Notes: generated from the letters alone by a model not told the origin. Counted from the stretch's first letter, positions 53,654 through 63,665 are shown. The stretch is 64,000 nt of DNA from Neptunomonas qingdaonensis (GCF_900113275.1 NZ_FOOU01000011.1:93849-157848), one strand, 5' to 3'. Numbers and translations: made by a program.

Positions 53654-55858
53654 GTGAGGCTTCTCCCGGTTCTTAAAAGATTATTTTTCCATAGCCCTGT
53701 CTGGTCGGCGATTCTGGTTGGCCTGTTGGTTTTATGTGTATCTTCATTATTTATCCAAAGTGAAGTTGAGCGGCTTAAGGGTGAAGCTTTATTCCGGGCG
53801 GCAAGTCAGGTGGGTATTATTCGTGCACGTCTGGAAGGCGAGATCAACGCTAATCTTGCTGTACTTAAAGCGTTGAAGGCCGAAGTTAGCATCAATCCAG
53901 AGATGGGGCAGTATCGACTAGACCAGTTAATGGAAGCGCTACTATCAGAGGAGTTGCATATTCGTCATGTTGCTTTAGCCCCTGATCTGACCGTGAAATA
54001 TGTCTATCCGTTAGCGGGTAATGAAAAAGCGATTGGCTTAAATTATACGGCCAATAAAGACCAGGTGCGTTCCGTTCTTGATGCCATTCAGTTGAATAAT
54101 ACGGTGCTTTCCGGTCCTCTGCAGTTGGTGCAGGGCGGAGAGGCGTTGATTGCTCGATTACCGGTTTACCTGAGTAGTCAAAGTGATGCCCCCTTATGGG
54201 GAATTATATCCGCTGTTCTTGATTACCAGAAGTTGCTGGATGCTGCCGGCCTTTCTGAAAATTATTATGGCTTACTATTGGGTATTCGCGGAAAAGATGG
54301 CTCCGGTTCTGATGGCGCGTTCTTTTATGGGTCAGAACAAGCTTTTGGAAAAGAGGCTGTCATGACAAATATCAGCTTGCCTCATGGAGAATGGCAACTG
54401 GCTGTTTTGCCTGAGAACGGTTGGTCCGTACCTACAAAAAGGATCTACCTATTGTGGGCGAGCGCATTCTTTCTAGCCATTATCATGGGGGCGGCTGGTT
54501 ATTTTCTGAGACTTGTTTATCAACAAAAAATCCAGGCAGTCACTATCGCTAACTATCGAGCTAACTTTGATGCATTAACAGGCCTGCCTAATCGTTTTTA
54601 TTTCAGCCAGCGCTTAGAAAGTCTGATAAAGGAAGTACGTCGGGAGAGGCTTGATTTCGCTATTTTTTTTATCGATATAGATCACTTTAAACAGGTAAAC
54701 GATAGTCTTGGCCATAGTGCCGGCGATGAGCTGCTTGCTGAATTCGCTTCGCGTTTGCAGCATTCAGCCCGTGATTCGGATATTGTGGCACGCCTTGGTG
54801 GCGATGAGTTTGTGATCGTATTGCGAAATGTTCAGGACGTGATACAGGCCGATCTTTTAGCTGAAAAACTCCAGAGTAGCATTCAGCAGCCTTTCAATAT
54901 TGGAGAGCGTCCTTTTTTGGTGACAGCGAGTATCGGTATTGCAATGTACCCGATCGATGGAGAGGATGTAACGAGTCTGCTACTGCACTCTGATCAGGCC
55001 ATGTATACCGCAAAGCGTGCCGGGCGTAATACTCACTTTTTCTTTAATGAAGGGATGCGTGAAGAAGCTGAGCAGCATTTGCAGCTGCATAATGATATTC
55101 TACGAGGCCTGAATGCGGATGAGTTCGAGCTGCATTATCAGCCAATCCTGAATATCAAAACCAATCAAATCGAAAAATGTGAAGCGCTAATTCGTTGGAT
55201 GCATCCTGAAAAGGGGCGGGTGATGCCGGATGCGTTTATTCCGGTTGCTGAGCGTAGCGGTGCGATTGTGAATATAGGCAATTGGGTGTTGCAACAAGCA
55301 TGTAAAGATATGCGGGTTTTGCTGGATGCAGATATTGATGTAAAAATATCGGTTAATCGCTCGGTGAGTGAGTTTCATTCTGAAAACGCATACGAAACCT
55401 GGGAAAATATTTTTAAGGAAAATGGTGTTGATAGTCACCGCTTTGTTTTTGAAATCACTGAATCTTTGTTTATGGATCAGAACTCCGCACGGGTAAATGT
55501 CATCTCTTCACTCAGGGATATCGGCGTTCAGTTTGCCATTGATGATTTTGGCACGGGTTACTCCGCCATCAACTATCTGCGTACCTATCCGGTCGATTAT
55601 CTGAAAATCGATAAAAGCTTTATCCAGGATCTGTTGATAGATGAGCAAGACAAAACCCTGGTAGAGGTTATTATAAAAATGGGCAGGGCGTTGGGTATTC
55701 TTGTCATTGCAGAAGGAGTTGAAGAGCCAGGGCAGTTGGAGGTGTTACAGCAGTTCGAGTGTGACTATATACAAGGTTACTGGTTATCCAAACCGCAGCC
55801 GCTGTCTCAAACGGTCAGCATCTGTCACGAACATATGAGCAAACAGAACACCCTCTGA
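53654..55858 (+). CDS. CHASE-GGDEF-EAL c-di-GMP protein
   Basis: The 734-residue membrane protein has TM1 (16-34), a periplasmic CHASE domain (about 60-250) and TM2 (265-288), then GGDEF at 382-386 and EAL at 510-512. The CHASE stretch reads VALAPDLTVKYVYPLAGNEKAIGLN. The GGDEF site is intact and an inhibitory I-site RDSD (373-376) precedes it by five residues. The EAL domain keeps DDFGTGYS (630-637) and the following Lys of LKID; the NRS at 568-570 replaces the usual NLS. Both activities are possible; net effect unknown. Start GTG at 53654 is forced by a stop 9 bases upstream and has a poorly spaced ribosome site. Confidence 0.93.
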   Translation: MRLLPVLKRLFFHSPVWSAILVGLLVLCVSSLFIQSEVERLKGEALFRAASQVGIIRARLEGEINANLAVLKALKAEVSINPEMGQYRLDQLMEALLSEELHIRHVALAPDLTVKYVYPLAGNEKAIGLNYTANKDQVRSVLDAIQLNNTVLSGPLQLVQGGEALIARLPVYLSSQSDAPLWGIISAVLDYQKLLDAAGLSENYYGLLLGIRGKDGSGSDGAFFYGSEQAFGKEAVMTNISLPHGEWQLAVLPENGWSVPTKRIYLLWASAFFLAIIMGAAGYFLRLVYQQKIQAVTIANYRANFDALTGLPNRFYFSQRLESLIKEVRRERLDFAIFFIDIDHFKQVNDSLGHSAGDELLAEFASRLQHSARDSDIVARLGGDEFVIVLRNVQDVIQADLLAEKLQSSIQQPFNIGERPFLVTASIGIAMYPIDGEDVTSLLLHSDQAMYTAKRAGRNTHFFFNEGMREEAEQHLQLHNDILRGLNADEFELHYQPILNIKTNQIEKCEALIRWMHPEKGRVMPDAFIPVAERSGAIVNIGNWVLQQACKDMRVLLDADIDVKISVNRSVSEFHSENAYETWENIFKENGVDSHRFVFEITESLFMDQNSARVNVISSLRDIGVQFAIDDFGTGYSAINYLRTYPVDYLKIDKSFIQDLLIDEQDKTLVEVIIKMGRALGILVIAEGVEEPGQLEVLQQFECDYIQGYWLSKPQPLSQTVSICHEHMSKQNTL

Positions 55859-55904
55859 TTAGCTGATGCAGCATCGTTGCGAGGGTATCCTGCTTGTATA
55901 AGAA

Positions 55905-57221
55905 CTACTTTCTTTTTAAAGGCGCAAATCCATCCAGGACAACACGGTTTTTAGAGTCGCCCGAACGGGGTGTCGGTTTCTTCTTATCCGTTTTAGACTT
56001 GGGTTTAGCCTGAGCGGCTTTTTTATCAAGCTTTTTCTTTTTGCTTCCTGCTGCTTTACCCGAGGCTTTTAGTTTTTTGGGTCCGGCATAGCTACCCTCT
56101 AAACCTTTTATAACGCGCTTTTCAAATTGAGTTTTAAGGTAGCGCTCAATGCTGGACATTAGATTCCATTCGGTCGGCCCTATCAGTGAGATAGCAACGC
56201 CTTGTTCGCCAGCTCTGCCGGTTCTGCCAACCCTGTGTGTGTGATCATCACCGCTGCGGGACATCTCAACATTGATAACCAGGTCTATACCTTTGACATC
56301 AATCCCTCTGGCGACAACATCGGTTGCTACCAGTACGTTGATCTTTCCACTGGCCAGCAGTCCCATTGCATGATTACGTTGCTCTTGTGTCAGATTGCCA
56401 TGAATCACACCGGCTCGTATGTCGTGGTATCTTAAATAACCATTGAGGCGCGTAGCATTGATGATGGTATTAGTGAAAACAATGGCTTTCTCAAACGTAT
56501 CATTTTTCAGAAGCCAGACCAGTTGCTTGTCTTTAAGCGATGCGTCGTTAGAGAGAATGACCTGCTGACGGATGCTGGAATGTACTTCTCTGTGGCTGTT
56601 TAGCTTAATAGAAACGGGATCTTTCAAAGAAGTAGTGATGACAGAACGCATGCCCGTATGAGCTAATGTTGCTGAGAAAAGCATGGTCTGGCGGTTTTCT
56701 GGGCAGGTGTTGCAGATACGCTCGACATCTTCCTGAAAACCCATGTCCAGCATTCGATCAGCTTCATCCAGAATTAAGAATTCGATATCATCTAAACTTA
56801 TGGTTTTTCTGTCCAGATGATCGATGAGGCGTCCGGGGGTTGCTACCAGTATTTCAGGGTTTTTTCTGAGTCTGGCTGCTTGCGGTTTGAATGTCTCACC
56901 ACCACATACCGTATCGGCTTTCATAAAATTGAACTGCGACAGGTCCGTAATGTGATTCATGACCTGCTGTGCTAATTCTCGGGTGGGTGTGAGAATTAAG
57001 GCACGCGCACCACTTTGCGGAGTGGGATTGTTCAGCATGGCATTTAATATAGGTAAGGCAAAGGCTGCTGTCTTGCCGCTGCCTGTTTCGGCGGTTACTA
57101 ATAGATCCTTGCCAGCCATAGCCGCAGGTATCGTGGCTTTTTGTACTTCAGTTGGCGTTGAAAAGGACAGTGCGTCGAGTGCTTTTAGCAAACGCGTATC
57201 AAGTGAAAAATCTGTGAACAC
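55905..57221 (-). CDS. DEAD-box RNA helicase (SrmB-like)
   Basis: The 438-residue helicase has motif I AETGSGKT (44-51), Ia PTRELA, II DEAD (152-155), III SAT and the C-terminal HRVGRTGRAG. A Lys-rich low-complexity tail of about 65 residues (KLKASGKAAGSKKKKLDKKAA) binds RNA in SrmB-type enzymes, which assist 50S assembly. It differs from the RhlE-like gene at 46953 in the tail and motif Q. Stands alone between the GGDEF gene (convergent) and DUF4332 (upstream on its strand). Confidence 0.92.
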   Translation of the reverse strand: MFTDFSLDTRLLKALDALSFSTPTEVQKATIPAAMAGKDLLVTAETGSGKTAAFALPILNAMLNNPTPQSGARALILTPTRELAQQVMNHITDLSQFNFMKADTVCGGETFKPQAARLRKNPEILVATPGRLIDHLDRKTISLDDIEFLILDEADRMLDMGFQEDVERICNTCPENRQTMLFSATLAHTGMRSVITTSLKDPVSIKLNSHREVHSSIRQQVILSNDASLKDKQLVWLLKNDTFEKAIVFTNTIINATRLNGYLRYHDIRAGVIHGNLTQEQRNHAMGLLASGKINVLVATDVVARGIDVKGIDLVINVEMSRSGDDHTHRVGRTGRAGEQGVAISLIGPTEWNLMSSIERYLKTQFEKRVIKGLEGSYAGPKKLKASGKAAGSKKKKLDKKAAQAKPKSKTDKKKPTPRSGDSKNRVVLDGFAPLKRK

Positions 57222-57301
57222 CGTGTGCTACTCTCTGAAAATTCGTTGTCAGAGTGCATCCTACCAGAAATGCTTATTACAGGAGAGCATAAAAGTAAAA
57301 A

Positions 57302-57323
57302 CGGCAAGTGAGATCACTTGCCG
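57302..57323 (-). terminator. Terminator after the DUF4332 gene
   Basis: CGGCAAGTGA (57302-57311) pairs with TCACTTGCCG (57314-57323); in practice a nine-bp stem with loop AGAT. On the minus strand a U-run follows. Confidence 0.9.
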
Positions 57324-57349
57324 CTTGAGGCTTTTCAGAACAAATTTTC

Positions 57350-57754
57350 TTAGTAGTGAATGGCGCGTGGTAGCGCTTTAGCCTGCTTGACCCATTCTTC
57401 TACCTGAGAGGCGGCTGGCATTTTTTCTACCAATTTTTGCTCACTGTTGCACTCATCCATTTTCGCATGCAGGTTGGCACCGTTGCGCTGAGCCAGTTCT
57501 GGTACAGTATCAACGCCTGCCAGTTCCAACAGATCCGCATAGAGTGTGCTGACGCCTTTAATGCGTGCCAAATCTGCACGGTTCAACCAGCCAAGTATCT
57601 CTTTTTCATCAATTCCTGTTTTTGCGGCAACTTCTTTGCGTCCTTTTTTATCACCGCAAGCAGTCAGGAAGCTTTCCTGAGTTGTTGCTCCGGCGACTTT
57701 CAGTTTTTCTGCAGAAGTTTCGTTAATGCCTTTGATATCAGTCAGTTTAGCCAT
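57350..57754 (-). CDS. DUF4332 helix-hairpin-helix protein
   Basis: A 134-residue protein made of two helix-hairpin-helix units: MAKLTDIKGINETSAEKLKVAGATTQESFLTACGDKKGRKEVAAKTGIDEKEILGWLNRADLARIKGVSTLYADLLELAGVDTV. GINETSAEKL and GVSTLYADLL are the hairpins. DUF4332 proteins are thought to bind DNA or act as scaffold, function unproven. Small, soluble, basic-acidic; terminator directly downstream suggests single-gene expression. Confidence 0.9.
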   Translation of the reverse strand: MAKLTDIKGINETSAEKLKVAGATTQESFLTACGDKKGRKEVAAKTGIDEKEILGWLNRADLARIKGVSTLYADLLELAGVDTVPELAQRNGANLHAKMDECNSEQKLVEKMPAASQVEEWVKQAKALPRAIHY

Positions 57755-57910
57755 GCTTGGGTTTCCTCAGTTTAGTATAAGCAGTCCATGAGTCATTGTA
57801 AGTGTGCTACCTGAACAGCAGCGTAACACCACCACTGTACACTGATTTTATTCTAGATTTTCATAATATAATAACCTATTAAAATCTATCCGCTGATTCA
57901 ACCCGCATAC

Positions 57911-58567
57911 TTAAAGAGGAGGGTCGGCTCTGTTCACGGATGAGTTATTAACTCTGAACCATCCGGCGATGCTATATCGGTCTCTGAAGGTTTTTTTTAC
58001 TTCATGAGGGAACTCATCACTTAAAAATACAACCAGAGTCCCGGCTTCCGGTTTGACTTGTAGAAGCGTTTGGTCCGCAAGGTCATAGATAACAAGATCA
58101 CCACCGTCAGTGTCACCCCATTGTTCATTTAAATAGAATACGGTTGTGAGTATACGGTTTGTCTCTCCTTTAAACGCATCAAGGTGTTTTTTATAAAAAG
58201 CACCGGATGGGTAATGGGCAAAGTTTGCCTCGTAATCAAAAAGCCCCATGAACAGACGTTTATTCATAGCAACACGTAACCCTTCCATTTCGCACAGGTA
58301 GGCCGCTTCAATAGGGTTGGTTGCGTCAATCCATCTGATCTGATCGGTTCGAACGACCCGGTTAAGTTGGTGTTGGTTTTCTCGTCCGATCCCTGCCCGT
58401 TTGAATTGTGCTTCGTAATTAATAGCGGTTGTCAGCAGTTCATCAATTAGATCAGTGGGTAATGCATCTTTTAATATGATATGGCCTTGCTGGGAAAGTG
58501 AGCTGGCTATTAGGTTTAACGTGTCTTCTGTTATTGTCGGGCTATACTGAAGTGATGTAGTACTCAA
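57911..58567 (-). CDS. 2OG-Fe(II) oxygenase family protein
   Basis: A 218-residue prolyl-4-hydroxylase-like enzyme: the iron triad is His128, Asp130 (KKHLDAF) and His188 (EFPHEV), and Arg197 in RYSIAGWFR binds 2-oxoglutarate. The jelly-roll core RILTTVFYLNEQW, GGDLVIYD and GTLVVFLSDEFPHE is complete, so it should be active. Substrate (protein, amino acid or small molecule) unknown. A 13-bp repeat lies upstream of its start. Confidence 0.9.
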   Translation of the reverse strand: MSTTSLQYSPTITEDTLNLIASSLSQQGHIILKDALPTDLIDELLTTAINYEAQFKRAGIGRENQHQLNRVVRTDQIRWIDATNPIEAAYLCEMEGLRVAMNKRLFMGLFDYEANFAHYPSGAFYKKHLDAFKGETNRILTTVFYLNEQWGDTDGGDLVIYDLADQTLLQVKPEAGTLVVFLSDEFPHEVKKTFRDRYSIAGWFRVNNSSVNRADPPL

Positions 58568-58593
58568 TTATGCGAATTTCCTATGCGAACTTC
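58568..58593. repeat. 13-bp tandem duplication upstream of the oxygenase gene
   Basis: TTATGCGAATTTC (58568-58580) then CTATGCGAACTTC (58581-58593), followed by a partial third unit beginning TATGGCG. It sits directly upstream of the minus-strand start. Confidence 0.75.
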
Positions 58594-58655
58594 TATGGCG
58601 TAATTAGGTGATACGCTAAGAGTAATGTAATTAGCTAAAGTGTTGTTAGTGATTA

Positions 58656-59177
58656 ATGATGAATATAAAAAATGTTAAGGGGAAACCCCTGTTGTATCTG
58701 AGAGGCTTGGGTATCGGCATCATTTTAAATACGATGCTGGTGGGGTGCGCAAGCCATAAACCCTACACTCACTCTCCTGATGAAGTGGCTTACGTGCCTG
58801 TAAAAAATCAGTTGCAAGCGCATTATTCCCGCTGGAATGGAACGCCCTATAAGTTTGGGGGTAATTCACAGCGGGGAATCGATTGCTCTGCTTTTGTTGC
58901 GCGGACCTACCGGGAGGTATTTGATCTCTATCTACCCAGAACGACTAAGGGGCAGGCAAATATAGGAGAGGAGGTCTCTCTTCATGCTGTACGGCCTGGC
59001 GATCTGGTATTGTTTAAAACTGGTTTTAAAAATAGGCATGTAGGTATTTACGTGGGTAATCAAACGTTTATGCACGCATCATCGAGTAAAGGTGTGACGA
59101 AATCCCGGTTGGATAACCCTTACTGGGTAGATAAGTACTGGAAAACTATTCGGCCAGCAGATCTACTATTAAATTAG
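58656..59177 (+). CDS. NlpC/P60 family lipoprotein endopeptidase
   Basis: The 173-residue outer-membrane lipoprotein (lipobox LVGC, Cys31) has an NlpC/P60 domain with catalytic Cys77 in GIDCSAF, His128 in RHVGIYVG and polar His140 in MHASSSKG. Like E. coli MepS/Spr it should hydrolyse peptidoglycan D-Glu-mDAP or cross-links and so serve envelope growth. The N-terminal extension before the lipobox is longer than usual (30 residues). ATGs at 58656 and 58659 are equivalent. Confidence 0.93.
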   Translation: MMNIKNVKGKPLLYLRGLGIGIILNTMLVGCASHKPYTHSPDEVAYVPVKNQLQAHYSRWNGTPYKFGGNSQRGIDCSAFVARTYREVFDLYLPRTTKGQANIGEEVSLHAVRPGDLVLFKTGFKNRHVGIYVGNQTFMHASSSKGVTKSRLDNPYWVDKYWKTIRPADLLLN

Positions 59178-59390
59178 CCTGATTAAAAAGTGATCAGATG
59201 TTTTGCGCCTATGATTTATATCGTCCCTATTAAAGGACTCATAGGTTATCCACAGCTTGGTGCTGCTTTTATACAGAGAAACTGTCTATAAGTTTTTTAG
59301 CAACCTTGTGAGGGTCGCACAGATTGTAAAAAAGAGGGCTGTCAGCCCCCTTGCGTGCGCTTCTTAATATGAAAAGTCGAAAGCGTATTC

Positions 59391-59723
59391 CTAAGAGCGG
59401 GTTGCCGTGTCTTTTGCAGTTTGAGCACTTGCCTTTTTAATAGCAGTTTTTGAATCAGACGTCGTGTTCTGTTTGCTTTCCTTCGTGGTTTTTACTTCAG
59501 TAGATTCTTTTATTGAAGATTGTGGTTTAGCTCTGCAGTGCCCTTTTACATTGGCCCCATCTGAACGTTTATATCCTGTTACCCAATAGCATGAGCCATT
59601 CTGGTTGCAGGCAGTGTCTGTTTGTCCTTTACAGGCTGATGCAGCGAATGTTTGAGATGCTGTTAGCAGGGTGAAAGTGATGACGAGTGTACGTATTAAA
59701 AACTGAGGCGTAAGTGTTGGCAT
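59391..59723 (-). CDS. Small exported Cys-containing protein with Lys/Thr-rich tail
   Basis: The 110-residue protein has a signal peptide (about 1-27, ending TFAASA) and a mature domain ACKGQTDTACNQNGSCYWVTGYKRSDGANVKGHCRAKP. Four Cys residues are likely to form two disulfides. A low-complexity Lys/Thr/Ser-rich tail of 45 residues follows. I recall similar small Cys-rich domains in other proteobacteria, without function. It is alone; the tail suggests surface exposure or interaction with anionic partners. Confidence 0.75.
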   Translation of the reverse strand: MPTLTPQFLIRTLVITFTLLTASQTFAASACKGQTDTACNQNGSCYWVTGYKRSDGANVKGHCRAKPQSSIKESTEVKTTKESKQNTTSDSKTAIKKASAQTAKDTATRS

Positions 59724-59896
59724 TTTTTATTTCCCTATAAAAATGATGTGATTGCGAATTCCTTCCGCACAAGCATTAAAATCTATAATAAATGAATATA
59801 AGCTGAATGAATGTGTAAATTATCTATTTTTTTAGAAGGGTGGCTTTTTCTATTACTGCTACACTGATATGTAATCGAAAAGACTGTGGATAGTGT

Positions 59897-60859
59897 ATGT
59901 TTTCTCTGTTTTATAAGCCCATTTTTCTGCTATTAATTGTAATTTTTTCGTTACCAGGGTGCACCAGTGAGCAACCCAGCACATTGAAAGTTGGCACCAA
60001 TGTCTGGCCTGGTTACGAGCCTCTGTATTTGGCGCGTGAATCGGACCTTTGGGAATCAGGCCGCATTAGTATCATTGAATACAATTCGGCGAGTGAGGTG
60101 CTGAGAGCGTTTAGGAGCGGTTCGTTAGACGTTGCGGCGCTCACATTGGATGAGGCGATTTCGTTAATTGCAGATAGGCCGGATACACGCATATTTATGG
60201 GAACAGATTTTTCGGCCGGAGCTGATGTTGTCATCGTTCAGCCGGATATTGAGGTTGCCGAAGCGTTGAGAGGAAAATCAATTGGGGTTGAGAGTACGGC
60301 AGTAGGGGCATATATGCTTGCCCGATTTTTGGAAGTAAACCAATTAATATTATCAGATATCAATATTGTTTTTATGGCGGTTGATCGGCATGCACAGGCA
60401 TTTGCTCAACGTGAGATAGATGCTGTCGTTACCTTTGAACCAGTAAAAACACAGTTGTTGAAGCAGGGTGGGCGCACGTTGTTTTCGAGTAACGATATTC
60501 CGGGTGAGGTGCTTGATGTATTGGTAACCAGACAGGATATTGTTGAGGAAAAAGCTAAACAGCTCCAGGCATTAACCGATGGATGGTTTCAAAGTCTTAG
60601 TATTATAAAAGAGCACAGAGAAGTAGCGCTGTTAAAAATGGCGCCTCGGTTGGGTGTCACTTCCAAGGAGCTGGATATTGCGATGCAGGGAATAAAATTG
60701 TTGAGCCGGGAGGATAACCAGCGCTTACTGGCATCCAGAAGCGCAAGCATCAACGAAACCGCGATAAAAATAGAAAAATTAATGCTATCAAATGGACTGC
60801 TAGCAAAACCTGTTTTTGATGAGGGACACATCAGTAGCCAATTTGTTGATACAAAATGA
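59897..60859 (+). CDS. Periplasmic substrate-binding lipoprotein, NMT1/SsuA-like
   Basis: A 320-residue lipoprotein (lipobox LPGC, Cys22) of the NMT1/SsuA substrate-binding fold: LKVGTNVWPGYEPLYLARESDLW, YNSASEVLRAFRSGSLDVAALTLDEA, LRGKSIGVESTAVGAYMLARFL and DAVVTFEPVKTQLLKQGGRTLF. Relatives bind sulfonates, nitrate or thiamine precursors. No permease or ATPase gene adjoins; instead its stop overlaps the start of a GGDEF-EAL gene by four bases (ATGA). A role as extracellular sensor rather than importer component is inferred. Start ATG at 59897 has a weak ribosome site. Confidence 0.9.
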   Translation: MFSLFYKPIFLLLIVIFSLPGCTSEQPSTLKVGTNVWPGYEPLYLARESDLWESGRISIIEYNSASEVLRAFRSGSLDVAALTLDEAISLIADRPDTRIFMGTDFSAGADVVIVQPDIEVAEALRGKSIGVESTAVGAYMLARFLEVNQLILSDINIVFMAVDRHAQAFAQREIDAVVTFEPVKTQLLKQGGRTLFSSNDIPGEVLDVLVTRQDIVEEKAKQLQALTDGWFQSLSIIKEHREVALLKMAPRLGVTSKELDIAMQGIKLLSREDNQRLLASRSASINETAIKIEKLMLSNGLLAKPVFDEGHISSQFVDTK

Positions 60860-63651
60860 TGGCATTACCTCAGATATCATTACGTCGTAGCATTCTACTT
60901 TTCATCATCACTCTTTCATGTGTACTGGTGTCATTTAACCATTTTGTATTAGGTCCGCAGCTTAAGTCGGTTATGCAGGACGATGCCTATAAGGATATTG
61001 TTGCGATGGTAGACAGGATCCAGGGAAGTGTCGAATACATGCTCAGAAATAATGATATGAGTGGTATAAGGCGTGAAATTGCGGCGAATAGTGTGCATGA
61101 GGAAATTAAGTACTTGGTTTTGTTTGATGAGGCTCTGCATGTGGTGGCAGCGTCGAAACAAGCGTTTGTTGGACTACATATATCAGATTTACCGCTACAT
61201 CTGGAAGTCAATATCATGGATGAAGTACTTTCGAAAAAGAAACAGATTGTTTTTGAAAGTCAGGCTGAAGAGGACACCTTGTATGCCCTCGCTCCTATTA
61301 ATATTCTGGGCAATCAGGGGTTAAGAGACAGTCGTTGGGGGGTATTAGTCTTAGAAGTTGACTTAGGTATTCGTCAAAATCCGTTATTACATCAAATAGA
61401 TCGTTTTTTTTGGCAGGCCTCTTTTTTAGTCGCATTACTTGGGCTGTTGTTTTGGTTTGGTTTTCGAAAAACAATTAATAGCCGGTTGGGTACGATTATC
61501 AGTGCCGCAAAAAAAATAGCTGAGGGAGAGTTTGCTACTCGAATAGGCCTTTTGGGGAAAGATGAACTCGCAGAAATTGCCGGCGCAATGGATGTGATGG
61601 CCGCAAGGATAGAGGAGGATCACAAAGAGCTGGTTAGTCGTCATATACAGTTGGAAAGTATTCTTCGAAATATTCCATCCATGGTCTATATCAAAAATAC
61701 GAACGGCCAATATTTAATGGCAAATCAACGCTTTATAGAAACTTTTCCTCGTATTGATGTCGCTACTGGACAAACGGTGTACGATATTTTGCCGAAGGAT
61801 GAAGCTGATCGATTCACGCGTTATGATGCCAAAGTGTTGGAAACGGAAGCAGCAATAAGTAAGCGTGTGTTCTTTACAGTTAATAGTAAAGAACATCATT
61901 TTTTTATGGTGAAATTCCCTTTATTTGATAGCACTAACCTTGCTTATGCTATCTGTACTATTGCCACCGATTTGTCAGAGCAGGAGCAAGCTGAAAACCT
62001 TCTGAATATTTCAAACAGCATCTTTGAAAATACCATCGAAACTATTGTGATAACGGATGAAAAGCGCCGTATTATCGATGTGAATCAATCATTTTTGAAA
62101 ATGACAGGATACGCAAAAGACGAGGCTTATGGTAAAGATCTTCGTTTTATTGGGGTGCGAGAATCCAGTGCTGTTCATCAGGATATATGGAACTCTTTGT
62201 TTGATCTTGGACATTGGGCGGGGGAGTTGATTAGTCAAAGTAAAAATGGTCATGAGTATCACGAACGGGTTTCTATTAACTCAATTGTTAATCAGGACAA
62301 TAAAATTACCGGGTATGTCGCGATCTCACAGGATATTTCTTTGGAGAAAGAAAGCAGTGAAAACCTTCTCCGCTTGGCGTTCAGGGATGCATTAACGGGC
62401 TTACACAACCGCGAATCATTTAAGAATAACTTAGCTACTGCTACTGCGCATGCGCAGAGAACTGGAGAGTCCTTAGGTGTGCTGTTCATTGATCTCGATT
62501 TTTTTAAAGAGGTAAATGATTCACAAGGTCATGGGTTTGGAGATCGTCTGCTGGTTATGGTGTCTGAGCGTTTGCTGCAACGTACCCGCATTGTGGATGT
62601 TGTCAGTCGCCTCGGAGGAGATGAATTTACTATTCTGGTGACAGGCAGTGTGACGGATGCTGGTTTGGCTGTTTTGGCTAGCCAGATTATTAAGTCGTTA
62701 AGTCAACCTTATCATATTGATAATAACGAGGTCATCATCGGGGCTAGTATAGGCATTGCTATTTTCCCAAGAGATGGCAGTGATGTTGAGCTGTTAGTGA
62801 AGCATGCAGATGCTGCCATGTACCATGCTAAGGAGCTTGGCCGTGGGCGCTTTTCATTTTTTGATTTTAGTATCAATGAAAAAAATCAGCGATTAATTAA
62901 GGTTAAACAAGCATTACGCTCAGCCATCGAATCTTCGGAATACCGATTAGTTTATCAGCCTAAAGTGAATCCGCATCAATGCGTACTGACAGGTTATGAA
63001 GCACTGTTACGTTGGAATAGTCAGGAGCTTGGTATGGTCTCTCCTGATGAGTTTATCCCCATAGCTGAGGAGTCTGGTGAGATTGAGAAGATTACTGATT
63101 GGGTAATCAGACGCGTGGCCATGGATAAGCAGTATTCTGCTCACCTTCGGCACGCTAATATTGCGATTAATATTTCGGCTAAGCAGTTTAAAAGTGATAG
63201 TTGGGTTAATACGTTACGCATTATGCATGACTCTTCTGAACTGGATGTCGCTTCAATAACGGTCGAAATAACAGAAACTGCACTTATCGACTCTTTTGAG
63301 GTGACTTTAGAGCAACTGTTAACGGTTCGGGGGCTGGGTGCTACGATTGCAATCGATGATTTCGGAACCGGCTATTCATCATTGAGTTATTTGAAAAAAA
63401 TGCCGATTGATTATGTGAAGATAGATCGCAGTTTTGTACAGGATATCGGTATTGACCCTGATGATCAGGCGATAGTACAAACGGTCATTGCTATGTCTCA
63501 TGCATTGGATATTAAAGTGGTTGCTGAAGGCGCTGAGTCTGCAGAGCAAATAGACTTCCTCAAATCTAAACAGTGTGATGAGATTCAGGGATACTATTAT
63601 TCCAAGCCAATAGAGTTAGCGGACCTGGATAGCTTTATACTGCAGTTATAA
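60856..63651 (+). CDS. HAMP-PAS-GGDEF-EAL c-di-GMP protein coupled to binding protein
   Basis: The 931-residue membrane protein has TM1 (13-33), a periplasmic sensing region (about 40-180), TM2 (about 187-205), HAMP (about 205-258), two PAS domains (about 265-375 and 385-495), GGDEF at 587-591 with I-site RIVD (578-581), and EAL at 715-717 with DDFGTGYS (834-841). Both enzymatic sites look intact. The overlap with the substrate-binding protein suggests that the bound ligand is sensed by the periplasmic region to set c-di-GMP. A hairpin terminator follows 14 bases after the stop. Confidence 0.94.
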   Translation: MMALPQISLRRSILLFIITLSCVLVSFNHFVLGPQLKSVMQDDAYKDIVAMVDRIQGSVEYMLRNNDMSGIRREIAANSVHEEIKYLVLFDEALHVVAASKQAFVGLHISDLPLHLEVNIMDEVLSKKKQIVFESQAEEDTLYALAPINILGNQGLRDSRWGVLVLEVDLGIRQNPLLHQIDRFFWQASFLVALLGLLFWFGFRKTINSRLGTIISAAKKIAEGEFATRIGLLGKDELAEIAGAMDVMAARIEEDHKELVSRHIQLESILRNIPSMVYIKNTNGQYLMANQRFIETFPRIDVATGQTVYDILPKDEADRFTRYDAKVLETEAAISKRVFFTVNSKEHHFFMVKFPLFDSTNLAYAICTIATDLSEQEQAENLLNISNSIFENTIETIVITDEKRRIIDVNQSFLKMTGYAKDEAYGKDLRFIGVRESSAVHQDIWNSLFDLGHWAGELISQSKNGHEYHERVSINSIVNQDNKITGYVAISQDISLEKESSENLLRLAFRDALTGLHNRESFKNNLATATAHAQRTGESLGVLFIDLDFFKEVNDSQGHGFGDRLLVMVSERLLQRTRIVDVVSRLGGDEFTILVTGSVTDAGLAVLASQIIKSLSQPYHIDNNEVIIGASIGIAIFPRDGSDVELLVKHADAAMYHAKELGRGRFSFFDFSINEKNQRLIKVKQALRSAIESSEYRLVYQPKVNPHQCVLTGYEALLRWNSQELGMVSPDEFIPIAEESGEIEKITDWVIRRVAMDKQYSAHLRHANIAINISAKQFKSDSWVNTLRIMHDSSELDVASITVEITETALIDSFEVTLEQLLTVRGLGATIAIDDFGTGYSSLSYLKKMPIDYVKIDRSFVQDIGIDPDDQAIVQTVIAMSHALDIKVVAEGAESAEQIDFLKSKQCDEIQGYYYSKPIELADLDSFILQL

Positions 63652-63665
63652 AAATGTATGGTTCC

